Below are positions 37,872 to 47,183 of a DNA stretch of 64,000 nt, one piece after another. The DNA lies in the NCBI GenBank assembly GCA_017983615.1, contig JAGOBB010000011.1, positions 1 to 64,000 on the forward strand, in the 5' to 3' direction. The stretch comes from Azonexus sp. (GTDB lineage Bacteria; Pseudomonadota; Gammaproteobacteria; Burkholderiales; Rhodocyclaceae). How positions within the stretch are numbered: position 1 is the stretch's first letter; each line of letters opens with the position of its first letter. The notes under the pieces are model-generated. The model saw nothing but the letters and a program-made list of their open reading frames with translations. It was not told the DNA's origin and did not search any database. The translations under genes were made by a program, and so were the position numbers.

Positions 37872-38753
37872 TCAGCGCAGCCGGCGGCCGCTGTAGGCCA
37901 CCTCGCCGTTCACGTTCAATTGCAGCGTCGGCGGCTGTTGCGCCAGATCGATCAGGAAAACGCTGTTGCCATCCGCGTTTTGCAGGGTGGTGCCAACCCG
38001 TGTCAGGGTGATCTCGACATGCCCTATCCGGGGGTAATCCGAATCGACACTCACCCGGTTGGGGTCGACTTTGGCGACGGTTATGGTGACATCGCTGCGC
38101 GAACTACCCTTGGCGTCCGCCATGACGTCCCCAAAGTATGCGCCGACGACACTTTCGGCAAGCGCCGCCTGGTTTTCGGTCATGCCCTGATTCCCGGGCG
38201 ACGTCCGTTCCAAGGGTCCGGCATCGGGCGCCGGATTGCGCCAAGGCCCCAGAGCGGCAAGGCCGATGCCCAGTGCGATGGCTATCGCCAAGACGATTCC
38301 GCTGACAGCGCGCACCGAACGCGCGGGCGGTATCGATTCAATAGTCGCGACGGGAGGTGGCTGATCCCCCAGTGTTCGGGCAATTCCGGCGCATAGCGCC
38401 ACAAAGCCGGCATGGTCGTCTTTGCCCTGCCAGCCGACAAGATCTGCGGTCTGCTTGCGGCGAAATTCGAGCGGTGGCCGAACAGCCTCGATCAGCGCCG
38501 GTAGCAGAACGCCGCGTTCGGCCGCGACGGCCGCTTCATTCCTGACCCATTCCGAGGCCACGGAATTATTCGACCACATTACAACCGTGCACCCAGCCGC
38601 CTCCAGTGCCCGCTCGATGGCGTGGTCGAACGATTCGCCAATGCCAATCTTGCGATCCCACCAAACGGACCAGCCGCGCCTGTTCAGCGCATCGGCCAGC
38701 AGGGCGGCATGCTCGCGATCTTCGCTGGCATAGCTGATAAAGACGTCGGTCAT
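37872..38753 (-). CDS. Membrane-anchored TIR-domain protein
   Basis: A 293-aa protein: TIR domain at 1-130 ([38 protein letters not shown]), transmembrane helix about 148-170, then a ~120-residue, presumably periplasmic, domain of unknown fold ending [14 protein letters not shown]. The SEWVRNE motif places Glu73 where NAD-cleaving TIR enzymes have their catalytic Glu. Start 38753 is preceded by GGAG. It could be a signalling adaptor or an NADase effector; there are no recognisable defence partners next door, so an immune role is only a possibility. Confidence 0.8.
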   Translation of the reverse strand: MTDVFISYASEDREHAALLADALNRRGWSVWWDRKIGIGESFDHAIERALEAAGCTVVMWSNNSVASEWVRNEAAVAAERGVLLPALIEAVRPPLEFRRKQTADLVGWQGKDDHAGFVALCAGIARTLGDQPPPVATIESIPPARSVRAVSGIVLAIAIALGIGLAALGPWRNPAPDAGPLERTSPGNQGMTENQAALAESVVGAYFGDVMADAKGSSRSDVTITVAKVDPNRVSVDSDYPRIGHVEITLTRVGTTLQNADGNSVFLIDLAQQPPTLQLNVNGEVAYSGRRLR

Positions 38754-38894
38754 TGCTGGCTCCATCGTTTTGCCGGGGGCGGCGGCGAGATCGCCACGCC
38801 TGTCCGGATTATGTCGATGCAATAACGCGCCGGCAAGGCCTCATTTCGGGAAGAATTGGCGTCGCCGTCCCGGCCGTTGGTGCGGCCCCCCCCA

Positions 38895-38903
38895 TGCTAG
38901 AAT
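38895..38903 (+). promoter_or_regulatory. Extended -10 element upstream of hemC
   Basis: TGCTAGAAT (TGn plus TAGAAT) lies 35 nt before the hemC ATG, preceded by a C8 tract; no clear -35. Confidence 0.5.
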
Positions 38904-38937
38904 CGGCCCTCCACAAAGCCCTGTCCACTGCCTGAAC

Positions 38938-39873
38938 ATGTCCCGTCCTTCCAAGATCGTCATCGCCTCCCGTGAATCCCGTCTGGCCATGTGGCAGGCG
39001 GTCCATGTCCAGGGCCGTCTGGCCAGCCTCAACCCGGGCGCCGAGGTGGTGATCCTCGGAATGACCACCAAGGGCGACCAGATCCTCGACCGGCCGCTCG
39101 CCGAAATCGGTGGCAAGGGCCTGTTCATCAAGGAACTCGAAGTGGCGATGCAGGAAGGCAAGGCCCACCTCGCCGTCCATTCGATGAAGGACGTGCCGAT
39201 GGTGATGCCCGAAGGCTTCGTGCTGGCAGCCATCTCGGCCCGCGAAAACCCGCGCGATGCCTTCGTCTCGAACAAGTACAACGGCCTCGACGAGCTGCCG
39301 GCCGGCGCTGTCGTCGGCACCTCCAGCCTGCGCCGCGAATCCATCCTGCGCGCCAAGTACCCGCAGCTGCTCATCAAGAGCCTGCGCGGCAACCTCGATA
39401 CCCGCCTGAAGAAGCTCGATGCCGGCGAATACGATGCGATCATCCTCGCCGCCGCTGGCCTGATCCGCCTCGGCATGGAAAGCCGCATCAAGTCCGTGCT
39501 GAGCGCCGAACAGTCGCTGCCGGCTCCCGGCCAGGGCGCGCTGGGCATCGAGCTGGTCGATGGCGATGCCACGATGGCCGACGTCGTCGCACCGCTCAAC
39601 GATCCGGAAACTGCCCACTGCGTTCGCGCCGAACGCGCCTTCTCGCGGGCGCTGGGCGGCAGCTGCCAGGTGCCGCTCGGCGGTTACGCGGTGATCGACA
39701 ACGGCCAGCTCTGGCTGCGCGGTTTCGTCGCCACCGTCGATGGCAAGGAAATGGTCAGCGCCGAGTTGCGCGGCAATCCAGCCGACGATGAAGCGCTCGG
39801 TCGCCAGCTGGCCGACGCGCTGCGCGCCCAGGGCGCCGAAGCCATCCTCGCCAAGCTGGCTTGTCACGCCTGA
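38938..39873 (+). CDS. hemC: Hydroxymethylbilane synthase
   Basis: A 311-aa porphobilinogen deaminase joining four porphobilinogens. [22 protein letters not shown] and the dipyrromethane-cofactor cysteine in [12 protein letters not shown] are present. ATG at 38938 follows directly the spacer from an extended -10 site. It is the first gene of hemC-hemD-hemX-hemY. Confidence 0.97.
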   Translation: MSRPSKIVIASRESRLAMWQAVHVQGRLASLNPGAEVVILGMTTKGDQILDRPLAEIGGKGLFIKELEVAMQEGKAHLAVHSMKDVPMVMPEGFVLAAISARENPRDAFVSNKYNGLDELPAGAVVGTSSLRRESILRAKYPQLLIKSLRGNLDTRLKKLDAGEYDAIILAAAGLIRLGMESRIKSVLSAEQSLPAPGQGALGIELVDGDATMADVVAPLNDPETAHCVRAERAFSRALGGSCQVPLGGYAVIDNGQLWLRGFVATVDGKEMVSAELRGNPADDEALGRQLADALRAQGAEAILAKLACHA

Positions 39874-39880
39874 TTACGAG

Positions 39881-40663
39881 ATGAGCGCCGTCGGCCCGCT
39901 CGCCGGCCGAACCATCGTCGTTACACGACCGCAGGCGCAGGCCGCGCCGCTGGCCGAGGCGATTGCCGCCGCTGGCGGCACACCGCTGGTCTTCCCGCTG
40001 CTCGAAATCTCGCCGGTCGCCGACCCGCAACCCTTGGCTGAGGCGGCCGCCCATCTTTCCAGCTATGCGCTGGCCGTCTTCATCAGCCCCAATGCCGTCG
40101 ATTTTGCGCTGCCTCGTCTGCTGGCCGCTGGTCCGTGGCCAGCCGCATTGACCCCGGCCGCCGTCGGCCAGGGGACCGTCAAGGCGCTGGCGGCTCACGG
40201 CATCACGGGTTGTGTGGCACCGACCGAGCGTTTCGATTCCGAGGCCCTGCTCGCCCTGCCGGCACTGGCGGCAGAACAGGTTGCCGGCAAGCGGGTCGCC
40301 ATCTTCCGTGGCGACGGCGGGCGTGAGCTGCTGGCCGATACCCTGCGCGAACGTGGGGCGACCGTCGACTGCATTCCCTGCTACCGGCGTTCCGGTCCGT
40401 CTGCAGGTGTGGCGCCGCTGCTCGCCGCCTGGCGCACCGGCCAGCTTGATGCATTGACCGTATCGAGCAGCGAAGGGCTGCGCCATCTGGTCGACTTGCT
40501 CGATACCGATGGCCGCACGTGGCTGCGGAACACGCCTATTTTCGTCCCCCATGCCCGCATCGCGGAAAACGCCCGGGCATTGGGTTTAAGCAACATTATC
40601 CTCACCGATGCAGCGGACGCCGGCCTTCTCGCCGGCTTACGTGCTTATAATTGGCCGGCATGA
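39881..40663 (+). CDS. hemD: Uroporphyrinogen-III synthase
   Basis: A 260-aa HemD closing hydroxymethylbilane to uroporphyrinogen III. Sequence conservation in this family is low; supporting segments are IVVTRPQAQAAPLAEAI, FISPNAVDFAL, VAIFRGDGGRELLADTL and LTVSSSEGLRHL, plus position 7 nt after hemC. It overlaps hemX by 4 nt. Confidence 0.93.
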   Translation: MSAVGPLAGRTIVVTRPQAQAAPLAEAIAAAGGTPLVFPLLEISPVADPQPLAEAAAHLSSYALAVFISPNAVDFALPRLLAAGPWPAALTPAAVGQGTVKALAAHGITGCVAPTERFDSEALLALPALAAEQVAGKRVAIFRGDGGRELLADTLRERGATVDCIPCYRRSGPSAGVAPLLAAWRTGQLDALTVSSSEGLRHLVDLLDTDGRTWLRNTPIFVPHARIAENARALGLSNIILTDAADAGLLAGLRAYNWPA

Positions 40664-41706
40664 TGCCTGAAAACGAAAACCCCTCCCCGACGAATACGAG
40701 CGCCGCCCCGGTGCCGGCACGCCGGCCTGCACGGCAAGGACCGTGGTTGGCACTAGCCATCGCCGCACTGGCGCTGGCTGGCTGGCAGTGGTTCGAAACC
40801 CGCCAGAAACTGCTCGATACGCAGCAGGAGGTCAGCCGCAAGCTGGCCGAATTCGACACCGGCAACAAGGAAGAGCGCGGTGCCCGCAAGCAGACCGGCG
40901 AGCAGATCGAGGCCCTGCAGGCCCGGCTCGGTGCGCTCGACGGCAAGCTGGCCGAATTCCAGGGCCAGTCTGCGACCCTGCAGACGCTTTACCAGGACAT
41001 CGCCCGCAGCCGCGAGGAAGTGACCCTGCTCGAAGTCGAGCAGGCCGTCACGCTGGCTGGCCAGCAACTGCAATTGGCCGGCAATGTGCCGGTGGCCGTG
41101 CTGGCACTGCAGACAGCCGATGCCCGCCTGGCCCGCCTAGATCGTCCCCAGTACCTGCCCTTGCGCAAGGCGCTGGCCAACGACCTGGCGCGTCTCAATG
41201 CCCTACCGTTTGTCGACATGCCTGGCATCAGCCTGCGCCTCGAGCAGATTGTCGTCGGTATCGACAAGTTGCCGCTGGTTTCCTACGGTCGCCCCGTCGA
41301 AAAGACCGAAAAGCAAAAGGCAGCCGAAGCCTCGCCCTGGTGGCGACGTACGGGCGAGGATATCTGGCAGGAACTGAAGGGCCTGGTCCGTATCCAGCGC
41401 TTCGATCGTGACGATACGGCGCTGCTCGCTCCCGGTCAGGGTTATTTCCTTCGCGAAAACCTCAAACTGCGTCTGCTGAATGCCCGTCTGGCCCTGTTCG
41501 CCCGCGATCAATGGACCTTCCGCAACGAGCTGAAGGCGTCGCAGGAGATGCTGGCTCGCCATTTCGATGGCAACGACAAGGCCGTGGCGGCGGCGCAAGT
41601 CACCCTGCGCCAGATGACCGCGACCGAGATCAATGTCGAACTGCCCAACCTCAACGACAGTCAGGCGGCCCTGCGCACCCTGCGGCCGGCCAAGGACAAG
41701 CGGTGA
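40660..41706 (+). CDS. hemX: Uroporphyrinogen-III C-methyltransferase-like HemX
   Basis: A 348-aa HemX-family membrane protein: Pro/Ala-rich cytoplasmic N-terminus, one helix (WLALAIAALALAGWQWF) and a long coiled-coil periplasmic part (KLAEFDTGNKEER, QIEALQARLGALDGKLAEF). Despite its historical name it lacks a methyltransferase domain; the function is unclear and probably structural with HemY. Start ATG 40660 overlaps the hemD stop. A USS-like repeat lies in the coding region (YGRPVEKTEKQK). Confidence 0.88.
   Translation: MMPENENPSPTNTSAAPVPARRPARQGPWLALAIAALALAGWQWFETRQKLLDTQQEVSRKLAEFDTGNKEERGARKQTGEQIEALQARLGALDGKLAEFQGQSATLQTLYQDIARSREEVTLLEVEQAVTLAGQQLQLAGNVPVAVLALQTADARLARLDRPQYLPLRKALANDLARLNALPFVDMPGISLRLEQIVVGIDKLPLVSYGRPVEKTEKQKAAEASPWWRRTGEDIWQELKGLVRIQRFDRDDTALLAPGQGYFLRENLKLRLLNARLALFARDQWTFRNELKASQEMLARHFDGNDKAVAAAQVTLRQMTATEINVELPNLNDSQAALRTLRPAKDKR
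41280..41320 (+). repeat. USS-like repeat, diverged copy 8 (inside hemX)
   Basis: CTACGGTCG, CCCCGTCG, AAAAGACCG, AAAAGC, AAAAGG. The first core bases differ (TTC for ATG). It is read as YGRPVEKTEKQK, a frame unlike the other copies. Confidence 0.6.
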
Positions 41707-42887
41707 AGGGCCTGTTCTGGATTCTGGCCCTGTTCGGGGCAGCGGTTGCCGTTGCGCTCGGTGCCCGCCTGAATGACGGCTACGTGCTGCTCGTCGTGCC
41801 GCCCTGGCGGGCCGAGATTTCGCTTAACCTCCTGATTCTTGCCCTGCTCGCGCTGTTTGCCGTCTTTTATGCCGTGCTGCGCGTGCTGTCGGCTACCTTT
41901 GGCATGCCAAGGCGGGTCCGCGAATATCGCGCCCGCCAGCAGCGCGACAAGGCAGGCATGGTCTTCCAGGATGCTGTCCGCCTGCTCTTTGAAGGGCGTT
42001 TCGGGCAGGCTATGAAGAAGGCTCAGGAAGCGCATGGCGCGGGCACGGCTCGCGGTCTGTCGGCGTTGGTCGCCGCCCGTGCCGCCCAGCGCATGCGCGA
42101 GCCGGAGAAGCAGCGTTTCTGGCTGGAGCATGCCCGGACCGACGATCCGCAGACCGAGGCGGCAACGCTGATGCTGGATGCTGAAATGGCCAACGAGGAG
42201 CGGCGTTTTGATGATGCGCTGGAAGCCCTCGGACGTCTGCAGGGCAAGCAGGGGCGCCATATTGCCGCATTGCGCCTGGAGTTGCGCGCCCGTCAGGGCA
42301 GTGGCGACTGGGATGGCGTCCTTAAACTGGTCCGTCAGTTGGCCAAGCGCGATGCGCTACCGGTCGAAGTGGTTCGTGAAACCCGGACCCAGGCGCATCT
42401 GGCCAACATCGCCAGGAGCGGCGCCGACCAGGGCCGTCTGAATGCCTACCTGCGCAGCATCCCGGCCGATGAGCGAGGCCGGCGCGTCGTATTGGCCGCG
42501 GCCCGGGCGTTGATTGTCCTCGATGCCTGCAGTGATGCCCAGAAGCTGATTGAAACTGCGTTGGATACGGCTGGCGATGACGCCTGGCAACCCGACCTGG
42601 TAGCGCTCTACGGCCGCCTTGCCGGCAGCGAGCAGACAACGCGCATTGCCAAGGCCGAGGCCTGGCTGCGCCGGCACCCCGATGATGCCCTGTTGCTGAT
42701 GGCCCTCGGCCGGATGTGTCAGCGCCAGCGTCTGTGGGGCAAGGCGCAGAGCTATCTGGAGGCGTCGCTGTCGGTGGCGGCGTCGCAGGAGGCACATCTG
42801 GAGCTGGCGCACCTCTTCGATCAGTTGGGACGAGGCGAGGAAGCCAACAAGCACTACCGGGCCAGCGCGCAGTTCGAGGTGCGCTAA
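41703..42887 (+). CDS. hemY: Heme biosynthesis protein HemY (TPR)
   Basis: A 394-aa proteobacterial HemY: two N-terminal helices (KGLFWILALFGAAVAVALG and LNLLILALLALFAVFYAVL) followed by TPR-type helices (GARLNDGY and GLSALVAARAAQRM as landmarks). This HemY is unrelated to protoporphyrinogen oxidase of the same name. GTG at 41703 overlaps the hemX stop (GTGA). Confidence 0.92.
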   Translation: MKGLFWILALFGAAVAVALGARLNDGYVLLVVPPWRAEISLNLLILALLALFAVFYAVLRVLSATFGMPRRVREYRARQQRDKAGMVFQDAVRLLFEGRFGQAMKKAQEAHGAGTARGLSALVAARAAQRMREPEKQRFWLEHARTDDPQTEAATLMLDAEMANEERRFDDALEALGRLQGKQGRHIAALRLELRARQGSGDWDGVLKLVRQLAKRDALPVEVVRETRTQAHLANIARSGADQGRLNAYLRSIPADERGRRVVLAAARALIVLDACSDAQKLIETALDTAGDDAWQPDLVALYGRLAGSEQTTRIAKAEAWLRRHPDDALLLMALGRMCQRQRLWGKAQSYLEASLSVAASQEAHLELAHLFDQLGRGEEANKHYRASAQFEVR

Positions 42888-42919
42888 GGTTCGATCAAAA
42901 ATACAAGGACGGAGACAAA

Positions 42920-43159
42920 ATGCTGAACATTGACATGCGCAAGATCTACAATTTTTATCCGGTCGAGCCGGCACCCGATCCGGCCGCCTTGCCGACTGGT
43001 GGCGACCTGTACTATGAATGCCTGGACTGCCAGGTCATCGTCAATTCCGTCCCGCACATTAAGGCCGCCTGCGCCTGCGGCAACCTGGAAGGCGGCGGTG
43101 GCAAGATGGGCGTCAAAAACCCGGAACGCGTCCGGGTGGTACGGGGCAAGTTGAAGTAG
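42920..43159 (+). CDS. Small zinc-ribbon-like protein (79 aa)
   Basis: A 79-aa protein with four cysteines as CxxC (Cys34, Cys37) and CxC (Cys51, Cys53), a plausible zinc site, and a basic tail (NPERVRVVRGKLK). The ATG has GGAG five nt upstream. The stop codon TAG is supplied by the TAG-rich intergenic repeat. It follows hemY by 32 nt and could share its transcript. I know no function. Confidence 0.7.
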   Translation: MLNIDMRKIYNFYPVEPAPDPAALPTGGDLYYECLDCQVIVNSVPHIKAACACGNLEGGGGKMGVKNPERVRVVRGKLK

Positions 43160-43167
43160 TTAGTCGG

Positions 43168-43250
43168 TAGTCGTTAGTTGCTAGTTAATAGCTGGATCTT
43201 GGGGCGCCACGGCGCCCCGGTTTTTGCTAACAACTAGTAACTAGCGACTA
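43168..43250. repeat. TAG-rich long inverted repeat 1
   Basis: Arms 43168-43192 and 43226-43250 are complementary at 21 of 25 positions (TAGTCGTTAGTT... family) and enclose the terminator. The right arm carries the hemF stop codon. Confidence 0.75.
43201..43225. terminator. Terminator between the 79-aa gene and hemF
   Basis: The G/C stem GGGGCGC / GCGCCCC with loop CACG is followed by GGTTTTT. It lies at the centre of a longer inverted repeat and may serve both convergent genes. Confidence 0.8.
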
Positions 43251-44162
43251 GCAACTGCCTTCCAGCCAGTCCTGCGGCTTCAGGAAGACTTCATACAGTT
43301 CGGCTTCCGGCGTGCCGGCTTCCGGGTGCCAGTCGTAGCGCCATTTGACGATGGGTGGCAGCGACATCAGGATCGATTCGGTGCGCCCCCCCGATTGCAG
43401 GCCAAAGAGCGTGCCCCGATCCCAGACCAGGTTGAATTCGACATAGCGGCCGCGGCGGTAAGCCTGGAAGTCTCGTTCGCGTTCACCGTAGGGCGTGTCG
43501 CGGCGCTTGGTCAGCACTGGCAGGTAAGCCTGCGTGAATGCGTTGCCGACGGCTTGGGTCAGCGCGAAGCAGCGCTCGAAGCCGCCTTCGTTCAGGTCGT
43601 CGAAAAAGACGCCGCCGACACCGCGCGGTTCGCTGCGGTGCTTCAGGAAAAAATACTCGTCACACCACTGCTTGTATTTCGGATAGACCTCGTCGCCGAA
43701 TGGGGACAAGGCATCCCGGCAGGTCCGGTGAAAATGCCCGACATCTTCGCGTTGTCCGTAATAAGGTGTCATGTCCATGCCGCCGCCGAACCACCAGACA
43801 TCTTCCTCGCCTTCCTTGCGGGCAATGAAGCAGCGCACGTTCATGTGGGCCGTCGGGCAGTGCGGGTTTCGTGGATGGAGGACCAGCGACACGCCCATTG
43901 CTTCCCACGAGCGACCGGCCAATTGCGGGCGGACGGCAGTGGCCGAGGCAGGAAGGGATTTGCCGGTGACATGCGAGAAATTGACGCCGCCTCGCTCGAA
44001 GAAGTTACCTTCCTCGATCAGCCGCGAGATGCCGCCGCCGCCTTCCGGCCGTACCCAACTATCGGTCCGGAAAGGCTGCCCGTCAAGGGCTTCGAGTTCC
44101 GCGACGATGCGACTTTGCAGGGAGGTGAAATAGTCTTTGAGTTGGATCGTATCGATGGTCAT
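43248..44162 (-). CDS. hemF: Oxygen-dependent coproporphyrinogen III oxidase
   Basis: A 304-aa HemF performing oxygen-dependent decarboxylation to protoporphyrinogen IX. Family blocks: [42 protein letters not shown] and [20 protein letters not shown]. Adjacent to the hem operon but convergent with it. The stop codon lies in the TAG-rich repeat. The oxygen-independent hemN is not in the window. Confidence 0.97.
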   Translation of the reverse strand: MTIDTIQLKDYFTSLQSRIVAELEALDGQPFRTDSWVRPEGGGGISRLIEEGNFFERGGVNFSHVTGKSLPASATAVRPQLAGRSWEAMGVSLVLHPRNPHCPTAHMNVRCFIARKEGEEDVWWFGGGMDMTPYYGQREDVGHFHRTCRDALSPFGDEVYPKYKQWCDEYFFLKHRSEPRGVGGVFFDDLNEGGFERCFALTQAVGNAFTQAYLPVLTKRRDTPYGERERDFQAYRRGRYVEFNLVWDRGTLFGLQSGGRTESILMSLPPIVKWRYDWHPEAGTPEAELYEVFLKPQDWLEGSC

Positions 44163-44167
44163 TTTGC

Positions 44168-45805
44168 TTATTGGAGGAGGGGCGGGGGGAGATCGCCGTC
44201 GTGGGCAACGTAGCGGTTGCGCCCGTCGGCCTTGGCCTGATACATCGCATTATCGGCCTGGCTGACCAGTCGATGCACGGTCATCACCTCGGCCTCGGCT
44301 CCGTAGCAGCTCGCGATCCCGATCGAAACGCCGATCCGGATGTTCAGATCGTCGATCAGAATCGGTTCGGCAAGGACGCGGATGCTTTCCTGGGCGACCC
44401 GCTCGGCCGCTTCCAGCGGCAATTCGGTGTCGTTGAGCAGGATCAGGAATTCATCGCCACCGAGGCGGGCCACCGTGTCGACGTCGCGGACCGCTTCTCG
44501 CAGACGTTGGGCGATCGCGACCAACACCAGATCGCCGACCTGGTGGCCGTAAGCATCGTTGACCGGCTTGAAGCCGTCGATATCGAGGAAGAGCAGGGCC
44601 AGCCCGAGTCCGTTGCGCTGGATGCGGCGCAGTTCGCTTTCCATCTGCAGCTCGATCATCCGGCGATTCGGCAGGCCGGTCAGCGTGTCCTGGTGGGCCA
44701 TTTGCGCCAGCCGTTGTTCCTGTTCCAGCAGGCGGCTCTGAAGTCGGTTGAAGCTATGGGCGACATCGGCGACTTCGTCGGCCGAGCGTGTTTCGACGGG
44801 CCGCATCGGGCGCGAACCGTCGGCCATTTTGTGGAGTTGGGCGGCAAGCTCGGCCATGGGCTGGAGCAAGCGGTTGAGGATGGCAAGCAGGAGAATGATG
44901 CTCGGTATCGCGAGGAGCGCGGTGATCAGCAAGGCGTTGCGCAGGGTATTCGACACTGGCTCGAAGGCATCGACGGTGGGTTGGCGGGCGATAAGCAACC
45001 AGTTTGCGCGCGGAATTTCGGTGATGGCCACGAGCTCCTCTGCATTCGCGGCATTTCTGATCGTGCTGATGCCACGCTGACCTTTGAGCGCTGCATCGAT
45101 GACCGGGTCGTTGTCAGGTGGCGGCAGTGGCGTGACGGCCATCCTGACGTCAGAGGTCAGGGCGTAGAGACGATGTTGCGGGGCAATCAGTTCATAGCTG
45201 CCGTGCTTGCCCGGGCTGGCGCCGATGATCAGGTCGAGAAAACCGGGCGTGGCCAGCGGGGTAATGCCGGCAAGAACGCCGAGCAGCTTCTGCTGGCGAT
45301 CGAAGACTGGAATTGCGATGACCAGGGCAGGGTCGCCGGTGGCGCGGGTGATCAGTGGTTTGCTGATGTAGGGTTGGCGTGTGGTCGTGGCGCCGATGAA
45401 CCAGTCGCGGTCGGCAAAGGATTTTGGCCGCGTCTTCAAGCGGGGGGCGTCACCAAGGGCGGGGCCGCCATCCGGCGGGATGACCATCAGGCCGGTCGGA
45501 AACAGGGTGTGAATGGCCTTGCGATCTTCCAGCCAGGTCTGCATGGCTGCCTTGTCGTCAAACAACTCGGGCTGCATGTTGAGGGCAACGCGCTTCAGGC
45601 TCTCCAGGCGCAGCGTGATCTTGGCGTTGATGTCGCGGGCGATGTAGCCAGTTGACGTTAATTGCTGCTTGGACAGCATGTCCTGCATGTCGCCGTGCAG
45701 GATACGGCTGACGAAAAACGAAATGAGAGCGATGCCCGCGACGAACATCAGGCTGGCTACGGCAGCAATGCGTATTTTCAGACTGCTGCCGTAGCGTGGC
45801 CACAT
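44168..45805 (-). CDS. Cache-HAMP-GGDEF diguanylate cyclase
   Basis: A 545-aa membrane protein: helix about 11-32, a periplasmic Cache-type sensor ([36 protein letters not shown]), a second helix about 285-310, HAMP, then GGDEF with the intact motif in [12 protein letters not shown] and [14 protein letters not shown]. It should synthesise c-di-GMP in response to a small periplasmic ligand. It starts 19 nt after the purD stop and ends 5 nt before hemF, all on the minus strand. The first codons carry an inverted repeat (45757-45795). Confidence 0.93.
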   Translation of the reverse strand: MWPRYGSSLKIRIAAVASLMFVAGIALISFFVSRILHGDMQDMLSKQQLTSTGYIARDINAKITLRLESLKRVALNMQPELFDDKAAMQTWLEDRKAIHTLFPTGLMVIPPDGGPALGDAPRLKTRPKSFADRDWFIGATTTRQPYISKPLITRATGDPALVIAIPVFDRQQKLLGVLAGITPLATPGFLDLIIGASPGKHGSYELIAPQHRLYALTSDVRMAVTPLPPPDNDPVIDAALKGQRGISTIRNAANAEELVAITEIPRANWLLIARQPTVDAFEPVSNTLRNALLITALLAIPSIILLLAILNRLLQPMAELAAQLHKMADGSRPMRPVETRSADEVADVAHSFNRLQSRLLEQEQRLAQMAHQDTLTGLPNRRMIELQMESELRRIQRNGLGLALLFLDIDGFKPVNDAYGHQVGDLVLVAIAQRLREAVRDVDTVARLGGDEFLILLNDTELPLEAAERVAQESIRVLAEPILIDDLNIRIGVSIGIASCYGAEAEVMTVHRLVSQADNAMYQAKADGRNRYVAHDGDLPPPLLQ

Positions 45806-45823
45806 GGTGAGGCCTACTCGGGG

Positions 45824-47101
45824 TTAGCGGGCAATCGCACGGTAACCGATGTCCTTGCGGAACTGCATGCCGTCGAAGCTGATCTGCACGGCTGACTCGT
45901 AAGCCAGCTTCTGGGCCAGCTTGACGTTCTCGCCCAGCGCCGTGACGCAGAGCACGCGGCCGCCACTGGTGGCCACTTTGCCATCCTGCTCGGCGGTGCC
46001 AGCGTGGAAGACATGGGCATCCTCGCCGAAACTGTTGCCGGCCGGCAGGCCCTGGATGACATCTCCCTTGCGCGGGGTGTCCGGATAGTTCGCGGCGGCC
46101 AGCACGACGCCAAGGGCGACGCGGCGGTCCCATTCGGCTTCGACCTGGTCCAGCGTGCCGTCGATGCCGTGTTCGAGCAGTTTGACGAAATCGGACTTCA
46201 GGCGCATCAGGATGGGTTGGGTTTCCGGGTCGCCCATCCGGCAGTTGAATTCCAGGGTCTTGACCGAGCCATCCTTGGCGATCATCAGGCCAGCGTAAAG
46301 AAAACCGGTGAACGGGATGCCGTCGGCTGCCATGCCGCGTACGGTGGGCAGAATGATTTCGCGCATCGCCTTCGCGTGCACCTCGGGAGTGACGCACGGC
46401 GCAGGCGAGTAGGCGCCCATGCCGCCGGTGTTGGGGCCGGTATCACCATCGCCGATACGCTTGTGGTCCTGGCTGGAGGCCAGGGCGAGGACATTCTTGC
46501 CGTCGACCATAACGATGAAGCTGGCTTCCTCGCCATCGAGGAATTCTTCGATCACGACGCGGGCGCCTGCATCGCCCAGCTTGTTGCCGGACAGCATGTC
46601 ATCGATGGCAGCGTGGGCTTCATCAAGGGTCATGGCGACGACGACGCCTTTGCCGGCGGCCAGGCCGTCGGCCTTGATGACGATGGGGGCGCCCATCTTG
46701 TCGATGTAGGCATGTGCTACGGTCGGCTCGGAAAAAGTCTCAAAACCGGCCGTCGGGATATTGTGGCGGGCCATGAAGCGCTTGGCGAAATCCTTGGAGG
46801 ATTCGAGCTGAGCGGCCTCTTTGGTTGGGCCAAAAATCTTCAGGCCGCGAGCCCGGAAAACATTGACCACCCCAGCGGCCAGTGGCGCTTCCGGGCCAAC
46901 GACGGTGAGGTGAATCTTGTTTTGCTCAGCGTAATCGGCCAGCGCTTCCGGATCGGTGATGTTCAGGTTCTCCAGCTCATGCTCGCGCGCCGTACCGGCG
47001 TTGCCGGGGGCAACGAGAACCTTCTGCAGGCCGGGCGTCTGCGCCAGGCGCCAGGCCATGGCATGCTCGCGGCCGCCAGAACCGATTACCAGTAGTTTCA
47101 T
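45824..47101 (-). CDS. purD: Phosphoribosylamine-glycine ligase
   Basis: A 425-aa ATP-grasp enzyme joining glycine to phosphoribosylamine in purine synthesis. GSGGREHAMAWRLAQ, KADGLAAGKGVVVA and TGGMGAYSPAP are diagnostic. It follows purH on the minus strand with an 82-nt gap of TAG-rich repeats. A USS-like repeat inside (46712-46748) is read as FETFSEPTVAHAY. Confidence 0.97.
   Translation of the reverse strand: MKLLVIGSGGREHAMAWRLAQTPGLQKVLVAPGNAGTAREHELENLNITDPEALADYAEQNKIHLTVVGPEAPLAAGVVNVFRARGLKIFGPTKEAAQLESSKDFAKRFMARHNIPTAGFETFSEPTVAHAYIDKMGAPIVIKADGLAAGKGVVVAMTLDEAHAAIDDMLSGNKLGDAGARVVIEEFLDGEEASFIVMVDGKNVLALASSQDHKRIGDGDTGPNTGGMGAYSPAPCVTPEVHAKAMREIILPTVRGMAADGIPFTGFLYAGLMIAKDGSVKTLEFNCRMGDPETQPILMRLKSDFVKLLEHGIDGTLDQVEAEWDRRVALGVVLAAANYPDTPRKGDVIQGLPAGNSFGEDAHVFHAGTAEQDGKVATSGGRVLCVTALGENVKLAQKLAYESAVQISFDGMQFRKDIGYRAIAR
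46712..46748 (+). repeat. USS-like repeat, copy 9 (inside purD)
   Basis: ATGTGCTACGGTCG, GCTCGG, AAAAAGTCTC, AAAACC. The core has GTG for ATG at its start. Antisense to purD and read as PTVA. Confidence 0.65.
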
Positions 47102-47104
47102 TTG

Positions 47105-47172
47105 CTAGTTCCTAGTCGTTAGTTATTAGTCGTTAGTTATTGGTGAGCGTGTGCTGGTAGCAACTAACGACT
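47105..47172. repeat. TAG-rich inverted repeat 2
   Basis: AGTCGTTAGTT occurs twice in tandem (47114-47124 and 47128-47138) and once inverted (AACTAACGACT, 47162-47172), between purH and purD. Confidence 0.7.
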
Positions 47173-47183
47173 CGCGACTGCCA

